Shown in pieces: positions 10,501 to 20,301 of a stretch of DNA of 64,000 bases; the stretch's first letter is position 1, and each line of letters begins with the position of its first letter. Both the position numbers and the translations under genes were made by a program. Below the pieces are notes generated by a model. The model saw only the letters and a list, made by a program, of their open reading frames with translations. It was not told where the DNA came from and ran no database searches. This DNA is from Dromiciops gliroides. Lineage: Eukaryota; Chordata; Mammalia; Microbiotheria; Microbiotheriidae. The stretch covers positions 639,988,306-640,052,305 of the forward strand of contig NC_057863.1 of NCBI RefSeq assembly GCF_019393635.1, given 5' to 3'.

Positions 10501-13500
10501 CCTCCCCGGGCCTTAGTTTCTTCATCTGCAAAATGAGGGGGTTGGGCTAGATGGTTTTCGAAGTCCCAGTCCTCAAGCTTGTGATGACCATAAGCCAGTC
10601 CTGCATCATCCCCTGTCTAGGGAGATGCCCAACCTCCACCTGGGTGGCCCATTACCATCTCCACCTCAACTGTTCCAATATGGCACCCATCATCTTCACC
10701 ACCAGCGTGCCTGTTCTCATACATGCCGATCATCGGCTTCTCCACCTTGGAGTCAACTTTCCTTTCCCCACTCCCCAATTTTCAGTCATTAGCCACTGTG
10801 AGAGGACCAGCCTTTTCTCCATTCCTCCTCATCCCTGACTTCCCCAACCCTTGATAATCTGTCTTCACACTGGTGTGTGACTAGGGTGGTACCCTGCCAT
10901 GCTTCTGACTGCACTTTTTTTTTTTGGTGAGGCAATTGGGGTTAAGTGACTTGCCCAAGGTCACACAGCTAGTAAGTGTCAAGTGTCTGAGGCCAGATTT
11001 GAACTCAGGTCCTTCTGACTCCAGGGCCAGTGCTCTATCCACTGTGCCACCTAGCTGCCCCCTGACTGCACTTCTGACTCCTTGTCTGCCCCTGTTCTCA
11101 GGCTGACCCTGAAGGGTCAGCTGCCTATCCAGACATATTTCCTGTCACTCCCCTTCATGTACACTAAATTCCAGCCAAAGGGCCTCCTGACTGTTCTCCT
11201 CATACAAGGTTCCACATCCCACCACCATGTTTTTGTACAGGCTGTGCCCTGTGTCTGGACTGGATTATCTCCTCACCTACACTTCTTAGATCCCTTCATG
11301 GCTTAGCTCTGAAACTACCTCCTAACGAGGCCTTTCCTGATCCTTCTGACTGATCAGGCTCTCTCCCTCCTCAAATTACTTCTCTGTTAACAGGTCATTT
11401 CCTCATCAGAATGTAAACTTCCTGAGGACAGGGATGAATTTTTCATTTTTGTCTCCCTATCCCTAATACTTGGAGGTGGCCTCATAGCACACAGAGTGCT
11501 GGGCCTGGAGTCAGGAAGATTCATCTTCCTGAATTCAAATCTGGCCTCAGACACTTACTAGCTGCGTGACCCTGGGTAAGTCACTTCACCTGTCTGACTC
11601 AGTTTCCTCATCTGGAAAATGAGCTGGAGAAGGAAATGGCAAACCACTCCAGCATCTTTGCCAAGAAAACCCCAAATGTTGTCATGAAGAGTCAGACACG
11701 ACTAAAAAATGACTCAATAAATCCCTAACACTTGGCATAGTGCCTTGATCAAAAGGAAGTGCTTTCATTTCCATGTCCGCATGATGGGATTGACTTTGCA
11801 CATAGGATCATGCGCTTGAGGACTGAAAGGGACCTTCTTCCTTCCTTCCATCCTTCCTCCCTCTCCTTTCTTTTTCTTTTTTTTGGGGGGGGCAGGGCAA
11901 TAAGGTTTAAGTGACTTGCCCAGGGTCACACAGCTAGTAAGCGTCAAGTGTTTGAGGCTGGATATGAACTCAGCTCCTCCTGAATCCAGGGCCAGTGCTT
12001 TATCCACTGTGCCACCTAGGTGCCCCCTCTCCTTTTTCCTTTCCTCTTCTTCCTTCCTAAATTCCCCCCTCCGTCTCTCCTTCCTTCTTTCTTTCCTTCC
12101 CTCCTTCCTTCTTCCCTCTCCTTTCTTCTTTCCTTCCTTCATAAATTCCTCCCTCCCTCCCTCCTTTCCTTCCTTCCTTCCTTCCTTCCTTCTCTGTCTG
12201 CCCAGCCACTCCCACTACCTTGTTCCCTTGGGTGTGCCAGCGGATCTGGGAGCGATTGAGCGTCAGGCCCTCTTGGAAGGAGCCCACGGTAAGGAGTTCC
12301 AGTTCTTCATTATGCCAGACCCATAGCTTCAGGTCATAGATCATGTCCACATTCCCATTGTCATCAAACTGCAGAGTGAGTGATCGGGCACGGAAGCGCA
12401 GGTCATACATCTTGCTCACGAGCTGTGGGGAGGAGAAGGATCGAGAGTGCCCAGGCCAGGCTGGACCAAGGAGAAAGTGGGGGGTGGAGGTGTTGGGAAA
12501 GGTGGTGATGGGATCCTGGACTCCAGTTATTTCCCATTATTGATGAATGAATGAATGAATGAATGAATGAATGAATGAATGAATGGTATTAATTAAGCAT
12601 TTACTATGTGCCAGTTATTCATCAAGTGAGACAGTGCACACTTTAAGGCACCCTATGGGCCTGAGATCGAGAGCTAGAAGGGACCAAAGCAGCCTTCAGG
12701 TCTAACCCCCTCATTTTACAAAGGAGGAAACTGAGGCCCCAGAAGGTTTGTGGGCTCATCAGTGAGAAAGAGACCCTCAGAAGTCATCTGAGCCAATCTT
12801 CCCACTTTACAGAGGAGGAAACTGAAGACCAGAGAGGTGAAGCTCAAAATCCCTTAGGTAGTAAGTGGAACGGGGATTAGAATCCCAAGGGTTCTGACTT
12901 TGTAGTGAAAAGGGTTAGTGGATTTAGCACCAGAAGGCCTGGCTTTATATCTAGACTGCCACCTGGAGGAATGTGGCCAAGTCACTGAGTTCTGAGACTC
13001 TGTTTCCCCATCTGTAACCTGAGAAGGTAGGACCCTTCCAGCTCAAATTTCTGCTCCTCTCATAACTACTCTGATGCCTCATCACACCCTGTACATGACC
13101 ATGGGTTTCACAGGCTATCCCAGCGGAATGTAAACTCTGGAAGGTTTTACCATCCTAACAAGGCTTTGAATACAGTACCCATAACAGACTCCATCTGCTC
13201 TCTGAAGACTGGCCTAGCTGGATATGGAGAGCCTCTTCTCCAAGAGGCTGACCACTTGGAGATGGATTCTTTGGTCATGGAGCCCTGTGAAGCAGCAGGA
13301 AGGGGCTGAGGTTTGTTCTCTTGGAAGGAATGTAGACATCAAGGGGATTGCCAGTCCATTGGCATATTACCACCTGTCTATACCCGCTATCTTCATTTCC
13401 TCTCCTTTCACTTGCTCCTCAACCCTTTGAGATCTTGCTTCTTTATCCAACTGAAACACCTCTTCCCAAAGTTCCAATGATCTTTAAAGTGCTAGTCCCA

Positions 13501-16500
13501 GTGGTCTTTCCTGTGTCCTCTCCTTGACCTTTCCTTAACATTCCCTCCTCTCTGGATTTTTCAGCCACGTCTCTTTCTTGTTTCTCCTCCTGCTTCTCTG
13601 ACCACTCATCTCCTTTGCTAGTTCATCATCAGTATCCTATCCACTAATCATCAGTCCACCCCAGAGTCCTTTCCTGGGCTCTCTTCTTTCTCTCTGCCCC
13701 CTTATTCATCAGCTCCCATGGATTGAACGAGCCTCTTTGTGTGAATGAACCTCCCAAGTCTGTATATCCATCCCTGGTCTCTCTGCTAACTTCCAGCCCC
13801 TCACCACCAACTGTTCATTGGGTATTTTCTTTTCTTTTTGTTTTGTTTTACAGGGCAATGAGGGTTAAGTGACTAGCCCAGGATCACACAGCTAGTGTGT
13901 AACTTGACCTAGTAAGTGTCAAGTGTCTGAGGTCGGATTTGAACTCGGGTTCTCCTTGAATCCAAGGCCAGTGTTTTATCCACTGCACCACCTAGCTGCC
14001 TTCTCATTGGGTATTTTCAACTGGATGTCCCATCTCAAACTCAACGTGTCCAAAGGAAGATTTGTTATCTTCACAGCCCCATCCAAGACCCCTCCCTTTC
14101 CTTAATTTTCCTATTTCTGTTGAGTCTTTGTTGGTTCCTCACTTGGCCATACTCCTTGGATGCAGGTTTATTCTTGCCATTTCTACATCTTCAGCATCAC
14201 TTGCCTCAGTCCCTTTGTGTGACCCCTACCTTCCTCCTGGCCCAGATCACCTCTTGCCTGGACCAAGGTGACAGCCTTCTAATCTGGCCTCTCTGCCTCT
14301 TGTTTCTCCTCTCTCTAATCCATCCTTTGCTAATCCTTTGTAACATGGAGGTTTGGCCATATAAACTTCCTGTCCAATAAATTCAGTGACTCCCTATGAC
14401 CTCTAGAATCAAATATTAAATGCCTGAAGGCTGTCATTCACTTGGCCCCCACCCACCTTTTCAGCCTTATGACAAAGAGCTTCCTGCCTTTGCTGCCTCT
14501 TAGACACCTCTGACCTCTGGCCCTTTGCAAAGGCTGTTCCCCATGCCTGGAGTGCCTTCCCTCCACTTCCCAGAATCCTCAGTTTCCCAAGAAACTTCAG
14601 CAGGAAGTCCTGACTGATCCCTTCCAGCTGCCGACTCTCCCCCTCCCAATGACTATATTTCTTTTGTATTCCCATGCTGTCTTCCCCAGTAGAACAGAAA
14701 CTGCTTGAGAAGACTTTAATTTTGGTTTCTCTCCATCCCCTAGCAAAGGGCGGGGCGCCTCGATGGTGGCTCCTCGGCAGCCTTCCTTACCTCCCAGGGC
14801 CGAGTGCGGTTCTGGGAGGGGCATCCAGAGGCATTGCAGCCCAGGGAGAGGTGGAGAGCGTTAGCCACGCTATAGACGGCAGCATAGACGGCAAAGGTCT
14901 GGTGGTGCTGCAAACCGAACGAGATGTTCTCGTGGCTGATGTCGTCGCACTGTGGACACTGCGGCCCGACCACATCATCCTCGGACCGGGGCGGGGCCTC
15001 TCGCAGGGTGTCACAGAAGGTCTGGTTGGCGGCCTGCGACAGGCACCGGTCCACGTAGTCACTGAACTCGGGCAGCGGGGAGCCCTGCAGGAGAAAGCCC
15101 AGTACGGTGCCCACCGATTGGATGCCGGGCAGTTTGGTGACCAGGTCAGACACCAGCCAGGACTCACTGGCCACCCACACCTTGGGCGTCACCTTGGTTT
15201 TGATGCAGTACTGGAAGAGGACGCGGGCAGCCGTGTCTGAGGAGAATAGGATCACCACCTGCACGGCACTCTGGTTGATCTGGTGCAGGATCGACTCCAC
15301 CTTGCCCAGGTCCTTGGAGTCTTGGGCCTTGGGCAGCGGCAGGACGCCTTCGTGGGCGATGCAGATGCTCCGGTTGCTGGCCAGGCTGGAGAAGACGCTG
15401 AGCCCCTGACGACCGTACTCATCATCGCTGCCCACGGCTGCCACCCAGTTCCAGCTAAACAGGCTCAGTAGCTCCACTATGGCCTGCAGCTGCACCCGGT
15501 CACTGGGGATGGTCCGGAAGAATGACGGGAACAACTCCCGGTTGCTCAGCCGGTCAGTGCTGGCTCCGTAGCTGACCTACAGGAAGAAAGGCTGAGCCAG
15601 GAGCATGACTGATGTGCGCTCAGCCAGGGGTGATTAGGAGCCTGGAGGCCCCGGGGGGAAGGGGGGGCTTTGGTGAAGGGGGATGGGGGCCTCAGGGAGG
15701 GGATGGGGGCTCAACAAGTGGGCATGGGGGGACAATGACAACATGGAAATTTCCTGAGGGGGCATGGGACTCTGATGGGAACGGAGACCACTGTTCACTG
15801 GAGGGAGGTGGGTCTCTGCTCCCCTTAGTTAGTAGAACATTCCAGGTGAGGATGGCAGAGCTGCTGCCCGATGCCAAGCCAAGAGGGCTGTTTCTGGGGG
15901 CCCGGCATGGCATGCCATTGCTACCGCAGAGGGCAAAGAGTGTCTCCGGGCCCGAGAGCAGGGCTGGGTCTGCGAGGGGCTGGGGAAGGACTGTAAGCTG
16001 TCAGCACCCGTCACCCCCATCTCTCCCGCCCTGAGCTCCTGGTACCTGGGGCATCAGGAAGAAGCCGAAGAGCTTGCCTGTGATGAGGGCGAGCTCGGAG
16101 GAGTGGGGGCCAATGACCGCCACCACTCGGGGCCAGTACTGGGTGTAGTTGCAGTAGGCGCCGATGTTCCGGCTCCCACTTTGTGACATAAACAGGAGGC
16201 TGGGCTTCATGGTCACCATGGACAGGGTACAGGTGTCGTAGAGGTCGTAGCCCAGGTATACACCGGGTAGCAGGGACGACGAGCTGTTGATCTCCTCTAT
16301 GGCCATCTTCATGGCCAGGGCCCACACCAGGCCCATTGCTGAGAACCTGTGCCAGAGGAGCCCTAGCCTGAGTCCCAGGCCCCCATGGCACCCTCCCCTG
16401 CTCTCCATTCATGCAGCCCTGGGGCTGCCCTCTTACTTAGCCTACAGATGCCCTGGGCATCTCTGCCCTTACCCAGTACAGAGATATCCTGGAGCCCCTT

Positions 16501-18870
16501 TTGCCCCCCACCTCCACTTCAAGCTCCTTCAGGGCAGAGACCGTTCATCCGTTAGTGAATAGATTTTTTTTTTTTTTGCAGGGCAATGAAGGTTAAGTGA
16601 CTTGCCCAGGGTCACACAGCTAGTACAAGGCAAGTGTCTGAAGCTGGATTTGAACTCAGGTCCTCCTGAATCCAGGGTTGGTGGTTTATCTACTAGTGAA
16701 TAGATTTATAAAGCACCTACTATGTGATTGACACTGCACTAAACTCTAGAGAAACAAAGAAAAGCAAAAAACAGTCCCCGCCAGGGGCGGCTAGGTTGTG
16801 CAGTGGATAGAGCACCGGCCCTGGAGTCAGGAGTACCTGAGTTCAAATTTGGCCTCAGACACTTAATACTTACTAGCTGTATGACCCTGGAAAAGTCACT
16901 TAACCCCAATTGCCTCACCAAAAAACAACCCCCCCCAAAAAAAAAACAGTCCTTGCCCTCAAGGAGCTCACAGTCTAGGGGGAGACAACACACCCACAAA
17001 TGTATGCCAGCGAGCTCTCGACAGGATGAATAGGAAATAATCAGCAGAAGGAAGGTACTGGAATTGTGAGGGATGGATCGATCGGGAAAGCCTTGGGAAA
17101 GGTGGGACTTTGAGAAGCCAGGGAAGCCGGGAGGGGAGGTGAGGGGGGAGAGAATTCCAGACATGGGGTGGGGTAGGGGGGCAATGCTTAGGGAATAGGC
17201 CAGAGTCAGGAGATGTTTGTAGAACAACCAGGAGGCCAGCGCCCCTGGATCAAAGAGCAGACTTATAGGGAGGGAGGTGTAAGGAGACTAGGAAGTGGGG
17301 AAGCTAGGTGGCACAGTGGATAGAGCACCAGCCCTGGATTCAGGAGGACCTGAGTTCAAATCTGGCCTCAGACACTTGACACTTACTAGCTGTGTGACCC
17401 TGGGCAAGTCACTTAACCCTCATTGCCCTGCAAAAAAGAAGACTAGGAAGGGAGGAGGGGGCAGGTGATGAAGGACTTTGAACGCCAGACAGAGGTTCTG
17501 TATTTGCTCTGAGAGGTGATGGGGAGCTACTGGAGGTAATTGAGTAGGGGATGTCATGGTTGGTCCTGCGCTTTAGGAAAATCCCTTTCGTGGCTGAATG
17601 GAGGGGAGTGGGGGAGTGGTTTGAGGCAGGAAGACCCCACAGCAGCTATGGCAATAGGCCAGCCTTGAGGTGGTGAAGGCCTGGATGGGGTGGGAGCTGT
17701 GTCAGGGGAAAAGAAGGGGCTGTATTCGAGAAATGCCACAGAGGTGACATGGCCGGACCTTGGAAACAGCTTGGATGTGGGGGCTGAGAGGGAGTGAGGA
17801 GCCTGGGGGAGGGGAGGAGAGTCCTGCCCTCTCCAGGGAAGGCTGGGGTAGGGGGCAGGGTCTCATCTTCCCATTCCCTGCCTAGCATTTTTTTGGTTCT
17901 AGTGTGGGAGTGGGGGCAGATTGCACTTGATCAACAGAATCTTGGCTGCCTGGGGCCATTGAAAGGAGGAGAGTGGACTTGTCCAGGGTGACACAGCCAG
18001 GATGAGTCAGAGTTGGGACTTGAACCCAGGTGCCCCCGGATCCAAGGTCAGCTCTACCTGCACTATCACAGCTCCCTCTTCTCGGGAATACATCAGGTGC
18101 TTAATAAGTGATCTTCAAATGAAGGGAGTATCTGGGATATTCTAGGGCTCTGTATCTGGCACTAAGATCCCCTGCCTTCCTTACCTAGGGATGCCTCATC
18201 CCTGGCCTGGTACCCTCCCTCCCAGAGCTCACTGCTTTACCTGGCTGCTCGCCGTCTGGGAACTCCCCCTTCTCATTCCTGACATGGGGAATCCCTGGGG
18301 CCTGGCTTTTCCCTTGCACGTGCCCTCCAGGTCCCCTCTTCCCTGACACAGCCTTCCTGGGCCTTGCCCCTTCACCTGCTCCACATGCTTTGGGGCTTTT
18401 TTCCTATCGGTTCCACAGATCCTTAGTCCTTCTCAACTTACCTCCATGTACCTGGTACAAAGACCCTTTGGATGACCTCCCCCCTAGCTGGGGGGCTCCT
18501 CCCCTTACCTGGAACAGATTCTCTGGGGCTCCCCCTTTCCTGTTGTAGCCCCTGTGGGGGCATCCCCCTTATCTGGCTCACAGATTTCTGGGTTCCCCAC
18601 TCCCACCAGCCCCTCCTTTTCCCTGGCCCAGGCATTCTCCCTTCCTCCCCCCCCCATCTCAGCCTCTCCTCTCCCCACCTACTTGGTACACAGCATCCCC
18701 TTTGGCTGGCTTCTCTCCAGAGCTCCGTCATCTCTGATTCCGAAGGGGAAGAGGCCCCCCAGGACATAGTCCCCATTCAGCTTGAGCTGCTTAGAGATAC
18801 ACAGCTTGGCCTGGGCAGTGGAGCAGGCCAGGCCCAGGCTTAGGCCCAGGCAGTGCAAGAAGCCCCACAT
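6559..18870 (-). CDS. TAS1R3: Taste receptor type 1 member 3 (complete gene, 6 exons)
   Basis: T1R3 is a class C GPCR at the taste-cell surface, the obligate partner of T1R2 (sweet) and T1R1 (umami). Joining 18683-18870, 16046-16346, 14791-15576, 12219-12422, 9187-9307 and 6559-7520 (minus strand) gives 2562 nt: 853 codons plus TGA, close to the 852 of human. All introns are GT-AG and all phases fit. In order: signal peptide (about 1-21), Venus flytrap domain (about 22-493), nine-cysteine domain (C499, C503, C517, C518, C521, C524, C538, C541, C554), then seven membrane segments (about 565-810). The ATG at 18868-18870 is the first in frame. No disabling change was seen, so the gene looks functional. 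The locus is stretched to 12.3 kb by L2, SINE and CT-rich insertions in its introns. Confidence 0.96.
8069..8226 (-). mobile_element. WSINE1-type SINE, 13-bp TSD
   Basis: TSD GGAGCTCATATTC at 8056-8068 and 8227-8239. The former poly(A) tail has become a mixed T/G run. Confidence 0.9.
8400..8640 (+). repeat. MIR SINE
   Basis: Long MIR-type copy: head GTGGATAGAGTGC, CTTACTAGCTGTGTGACC core, CATCTGTAAAATGGGG and a 3' GGCACTTAATAA end. Confidence 0.75.
8913..9056 (+). mobile_element. WSINE1-type SINE, 13-bp TSD
   Basis: TSD AGAAATGGTGCTA at 8900-8912 and 9057-9069; complete body and short A-tail. Confidence 0.92.
9187..9307 (-). CDS. TAS1R3: TAS1R3 exon 5: cysteine-rich domain
   Basis: Residues 494-533 plus one base. 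Acceptor TTTTCCCAG, donor AGAG/GTGAGC. Encodes [28 protein letters not shown] and ends RKNR. Six of nine conserved cysteines lie here. This domain passes ligand-induced motion to the membrane bundle in class C receptors. Confidence 0.97.
9662..9907 (+). mobile_element. RTE-tailed SINE (MAR4/WALLSI-like)
   Basis: Head GCACTGCAGTGGATAGAAC, core CTGTTTGACCCTGGGC, then GGAAATGGCAGACCACTCC and RTE-like tail AAAGAGTCAGACACAACT and ATGACTGAATAAA. Confidence 0.85.
9985..10405 (-). repeat. MIR SINE, split by a younger SINE
   Basis: The two halves (9985-10029 and 10190-10405) read CTACTATGTGATAGGCACTG, then ATAATAACCC-type 3' and TTAAGTGACTTGCCAAGG core, in reverse orientation. Confidence 0.7.
10030..10189 (-). 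mobile_element. WSINE1-type SINE inside a MIR
   Basis: Complement of the full body from the T/G-run (about 10030) to GCTGCCCC. Imperfect TSD around TAAGCTCTTT and TAATCTCTTT. Confidence 0.85.
10405..10565 (+). repeat. MIR-like SINE relic
   Basis: CACAGTGGAAAGGATGCC head, GGGTTCAAATCC box B-like motif and CATCTGCAAAATGAGGGG 3' part. Confidence 0.55.
10917..11061 (-). mobile_element. WSINE1-type SINE, 12-bp TSD
   Basis: TSD CTGACTGCACTT at 10905-10916 and 11062-11073; tail type with GGTGAGGCAATTGGGG. Confidence 0.92.
11100..11473 (+). repeat. L2 LINE 3' end
   Basis: CTCAGCTC-type block near 11305, AGGCCTTTCCTGATCC, and CATCAGAATGTAAACTTCCTGAGG with the terminal CTAATACTTGG. Confidence 0.65.
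11474..11722 (+). mobile_element. RTE-tailed SINE, 13-bp TSD
   Basis: Inserted into the L2 3' end. TSD CCCTAATACTTGG (11461-11473) and CCCTAACACTTGG (11723-11735), one mismatch. Tail AAGAGTCAGACACGACT followed by ATGACTCAATAAAT. Confidence 0.9.
11836..12195 (+). repeat. CT-rich (CTTCC/CCTT)n tract, interrupted by a SINE
   Basis: Long pyrimidine run on + (polypurine in the TAS1R3 transcript), split by the SINE at about 11870-12026. The 3' part (12027-12191) is nearly pure CCTT/CTTCC repeats and ends 28 bp from the exon 4 donor. Confidence 0.9.
11870..12026 (-). mobile_element. WSINE1-type SINE within the CT tract
   Basis: GCAGGGCAATAAGG tail type through GCCACCTAGGTGCCCC. The flanking CCTCTCCTTT on both sides fits a TSD but lies in low-complexity sequence. 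Confidence 0.85.
12219..12422 (-). CDS. TAS1R3: TAS1R3 exon 4: end of Venus flytrap domain
   Basis: Residues 426-493 (68 codons, the size of the human exon). Acceptor CCCCACAG, donor AAG/GTAGTG. Contains the class C signature [18 protein letters not shown] and ends IRWHTQGNK. Confidence 0.96.
12544..12585 (+). repeat. (TGAA)n microsatellite
   Basis: About ten tandem ATGA/TGAA units joined to a MIR/L2-like GTATTAATTAAGCATTTAC stretch; it probably grew from the terminal repeat of that old element. Confidence 0.85.
12590..12910 (-). repeat. Old MIR/CORE-SINE relics
   Basis: Two fragments: CATTTACTATGTGCCAG near 12598, and GAGGAAACTGAGGCCCC and GAGGAAACTGAAGACC blocks near 12725 and 12818. Confidence 0.5.
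13400..14750 (+). repeat. L2-type LINE 3' region (diverged)
   Basis: Reads in order the L2 hallmarks: ACTTCCAGCCCCTCACC, GGATGTCCCATCTCAAACTC, CTCTTGCCTGGACCAAGG, CTTCTAATCTGGCCTC, AGTGACTCCCTATGACC, GGCCCTTTGCAAAGGCTG, CTTGAGAAGACT. Interrupted by a SINE at 13829-14003. Confidence 0.7.
13829..14003 (-). mobile_element. WSINE1-type SINE, 14-bp TSD
   Basis: TSD TCATTGGGTATTTT at 13815-13828 and 14004-14017. Carries a small internal insertion near 13895-13910. Confidence 0.9.
14791..15576 (-). CDS. TAS1R3: TAS1R3 exon 3: core of Venus flytrap domain
   Basis: Residues 164-425 (262 codons). Acceptor CTTCCTGTAG, donor GAG/GTAAGG. Starts [12 protein letters not shown] and contains [51 protein letters not shown] and [19 protein letters not shown], hallmarks of T1R ligand-binding lobes. 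GC-rich, so antisense open frames are common over it. Confidence 0.97.
15577..16045 (-). other. TAS1R3: TAS1R3 intron 2
   Basis: 469 bp, G-rich on the + strand, no repeats or genes recognised. Confidence 0.85.
16046..16346 (-). CDS. TAS1R3: TAS1R3 exon 2: Venus flytrap upper lobe
   Basis: Residues 63-163. Acceptor TCTGGCACAG, donor CCCCAG/GTACC. Starts with the base completing Lys63, then [59 protein letters not shown] and [10 protein letters not shown]. Confidence 0.97.
16567..16693 (-). mobile_element. WSINE1-type SINE, head-truncated, 14-bp TSD
   Basis: TSD TAGTGAATAGATTT at 16553-16566 and 16694-16707. Lacks the tRNA-like head end normally ending CACCTAGCTGC. Confidence 0.9.
16783..16940 (+). 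mobile_element. WSINE1-type SINE, about 17-bp TSD
   Basis: TSD AAAAAACAGTCC-CC/TT-GCC at 16766-16782 and 16941-16957. Lies 90 bp from the opposite-strand SINE at 16567-16693. Confidence 0.88.
17296..17440 (+). mobile_element. WSINE1-type SINE, 10-bp TSD
   Basis: TSD GACTAGGAAG at 17286-17295 and 17441-17450; tail of the CATTGCCCTGCAAAA type. Confidence 0.9.
17940..18085 (-). repeat. MIR-like SINE relic
   Basis: Diverged reverse copy: GACTTGTCCAGGGTGACACAG, GGGACTTGAACCCAGG. Confidence 0.5.
18683..18870 (-). CDS. TAS1R3: TAS1R3 exon 1: start codon and signal peptide
   Basis: Residues 1-62 plus two bases; donor ACCAA/GTAGGT. The first ATG (18868-18870) opens [21 protein letters not shown], a hydrophobic signal peptide, followed by [22 protein letters not shown], the conserved T1R3 N-terminus. 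No upstream in-frame ATG exists in the open stretch. Confidence 0.96.
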
Positions 18871-19110
18871 TGCAGAGGGAGGGTGTGGGTAGCTTCTGTT
18901 CACAACAGAAGGAAGGGCAGACACACCCCAGCTAAATAGACGCAACCTGGAGCTGGGGGCTGGGGAACAGAAGGCCTGGCTATTTGGTTAGCAAAACCCT
19001 CGCTCTCCTTGCTCACTGGCTCAGGACCCACTAAGCAAATTGACCATGGGGCCAGGGGAGCTGGGGGGGATTTTAATAAAGTTGCTTTACATAGTCCCAT
19101 CAATGAAGGA
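18871..19110 (-). promoter_or_regulatory. TAS1R3: Probable TAS1R3 promoter region
   Basis: Sequence upstream of the ATG is not CpG-rich. On the minus strand it has a TATTAAAA box (about 19072-19079) and a CTATTTAG element (18933-18940). Either could fix a tissue-specific start site; there is no direct evidence. Confidence 0.3.
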
Positions 19111-19499
19111 ATTTGCACATGATCTCAGCCCAGGCTGCCCAACCGACCTCAGCATTAGGACCTACCTCAGTGGACTGTCCCAGTGGCCACAGCTATGGGA
19201 CCATGAGTCCTGAACAGCATAAGCTGGTCAGAGATGATACTGGACCTGGCAGGAGACTTGGGTTTGGATCCCATCTTTGACACCATCTTTCTGACCTTGG
19301 GCAAATCTTCCCCCCACCAGCCCCACCTCATGAGACTCAGTTTCTTCATTTGTTCAATGGAGAGATTCATTTTCGTACCCCACTACCTTGATTGTGGGGA
19401 AGGTAGTTCTCTCAACCTTAAAGGCCTAGAGGAAAGGGCACTATCTTGTTGGTTCTCAATTATTTGCTATGTATAGGTAAATTTAAAAAATAGATATAT

Positions 19500-20150
19500 T
19501 TTTATTGATTCATTAAATATTTCCCAATTATTTTTAAAATTTTTAAACATTTATTTTTTAAAATTTTGATTTCCAAATTCTCTCCCTTCTTCCTGTCCCT
19601 CTCCCACCCCTTAAGAAGGCAAGCAATATGATATCAATTATACATGTGAAGTCATACTAAACTTTTCCATATTAGCCATGTTGCAAAAGAAAATACACAC
19701 AAACCCCAAGAAAAATAAAGTGCGGAAAAAAAGTCTGCTTTAATCTGTACTGAGAGTTCATCAGTTTTCTCTCTGGAGGTGGAGAACTTTTTTTTTTTTT
19801 TTAAGTGAGGCAATTGGGGTCAAGTGACTTGCCCAGGGTCACACAGCTAGTAAGTGTTAAGTGTTTGAATCCGGATTTGAACTCAGGTCCTCCTGACTCC
19901 AGGGCCAGTGCTCTATCCACTGTGCCACCTAGCTGCCCCAAGAACAATTTTTTTAAAATCATGGGTTTGTTGGAATTATTGTGGGTCGTCATCTTGAACA
20001 GAATAGTTAAGTCATTCACATTTGATTATTGTTACAGTGTTGCTGTTACTGCGTTCTTCTGGTTCTGCTCACTTCACTTTGCATTAGTTCTTGTAAGTCT
20101 TCCCTGGGTTTTCTGAAAACATCCTTCTTGTGATTTATTGTACAGTAGTG
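19500..20150 (-). mobile_element. LINE-1 3' end, split by a SINE
   Basis: Reverse of the marsupial L1 3' end: TTGATTTCCAAATTCTCTCCC, GGCAAGCAATATGATATC, TTCTCTCTGGAGGTGG, and beyond the SINE TTCTGGTTCTGCTCACTTCA. Sister copies at 22985, 24625, 45188 and 48547. Confidence 0.75.
19788..19939 (-). mobile_element. WSINE1-type SINE within an L1 3' end
   Basis: Poly(T), GTGAGGCAATTGGGGTC, to GCCACCTAGCTGCCCC; short TSD around AGAAC. Confidence 0.9.
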
Positions 20151-20301
20151 TTATAGGTGAATTATCGACAGAAACCCTACCCTAGGACTATAGGGTCATC
20201 TTTTTAAGGTTGGAAGGAACTTAGAAGTCACTGAATTGACCCCACCCATCTTATGTAGGATGAATTTGGGGCCCATAGAGATTGTGGTTCACTCTGGAGT
20301 G

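Larger units (their letters stand above)
9308..12218 (-). other. TAS1R3: TAS1R3 intron 4
   Basis: 2.9 kb packed with repeats: two RTE-tailed SINEs, three WSINEs, MIR relics, an L2 3' end and a long CT-rich tract that runs up to 24 bp from the exon 4 donor. Confidence 0.8.
12423..14790 (-). other. TAS1R3: TAS1R3 intron 3
   Basis: 2.4 kb. It contains a TGAA microsatellite, old SINE relics (12590-12910), unassigned sequence (12910-13400), and a long L2-type copy (13400-14750) with a young SINE in it. Confidence 0.8.
16708..17860 (-). repeat. L2-type LINE 3' region (diverged)
   Basis: Reverse-strand L2 pattern: AAGCACCTACTATGTG, CCCTCAAGGAGCTCACAG, AGCCAGGGAAGCCGGGAGG, AAGGACTTTGAACGCC, GGGGAGCTACTGGAGG, TGCGCTTTAGGAAAATC. 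Interrupted by SINEs at 16783 and 17296. Confidence 0.65.
16347..18682 (-). other. TAS1R3: TAS1R3 intron 1
   Basis: 2.3 kb. An old L2-type copy in reverse (16708-17860) hosts three SINEs. 18090-18680 is C/T-rich single-copy sequence with no gene seen. Confidence 0.8.

Noticed and set aside
10924-11106. Recurrent frames reading [20 protein letters not shown]
   Set aside because: This peptide is the antisense translation of the WSINE body and recurs wherever the SINE occurs.
14674-15240. 188-codon open frame opposite TAS1R3 exon 3
   Set aside because: Same reason: antisense shadow of a conserved exon.
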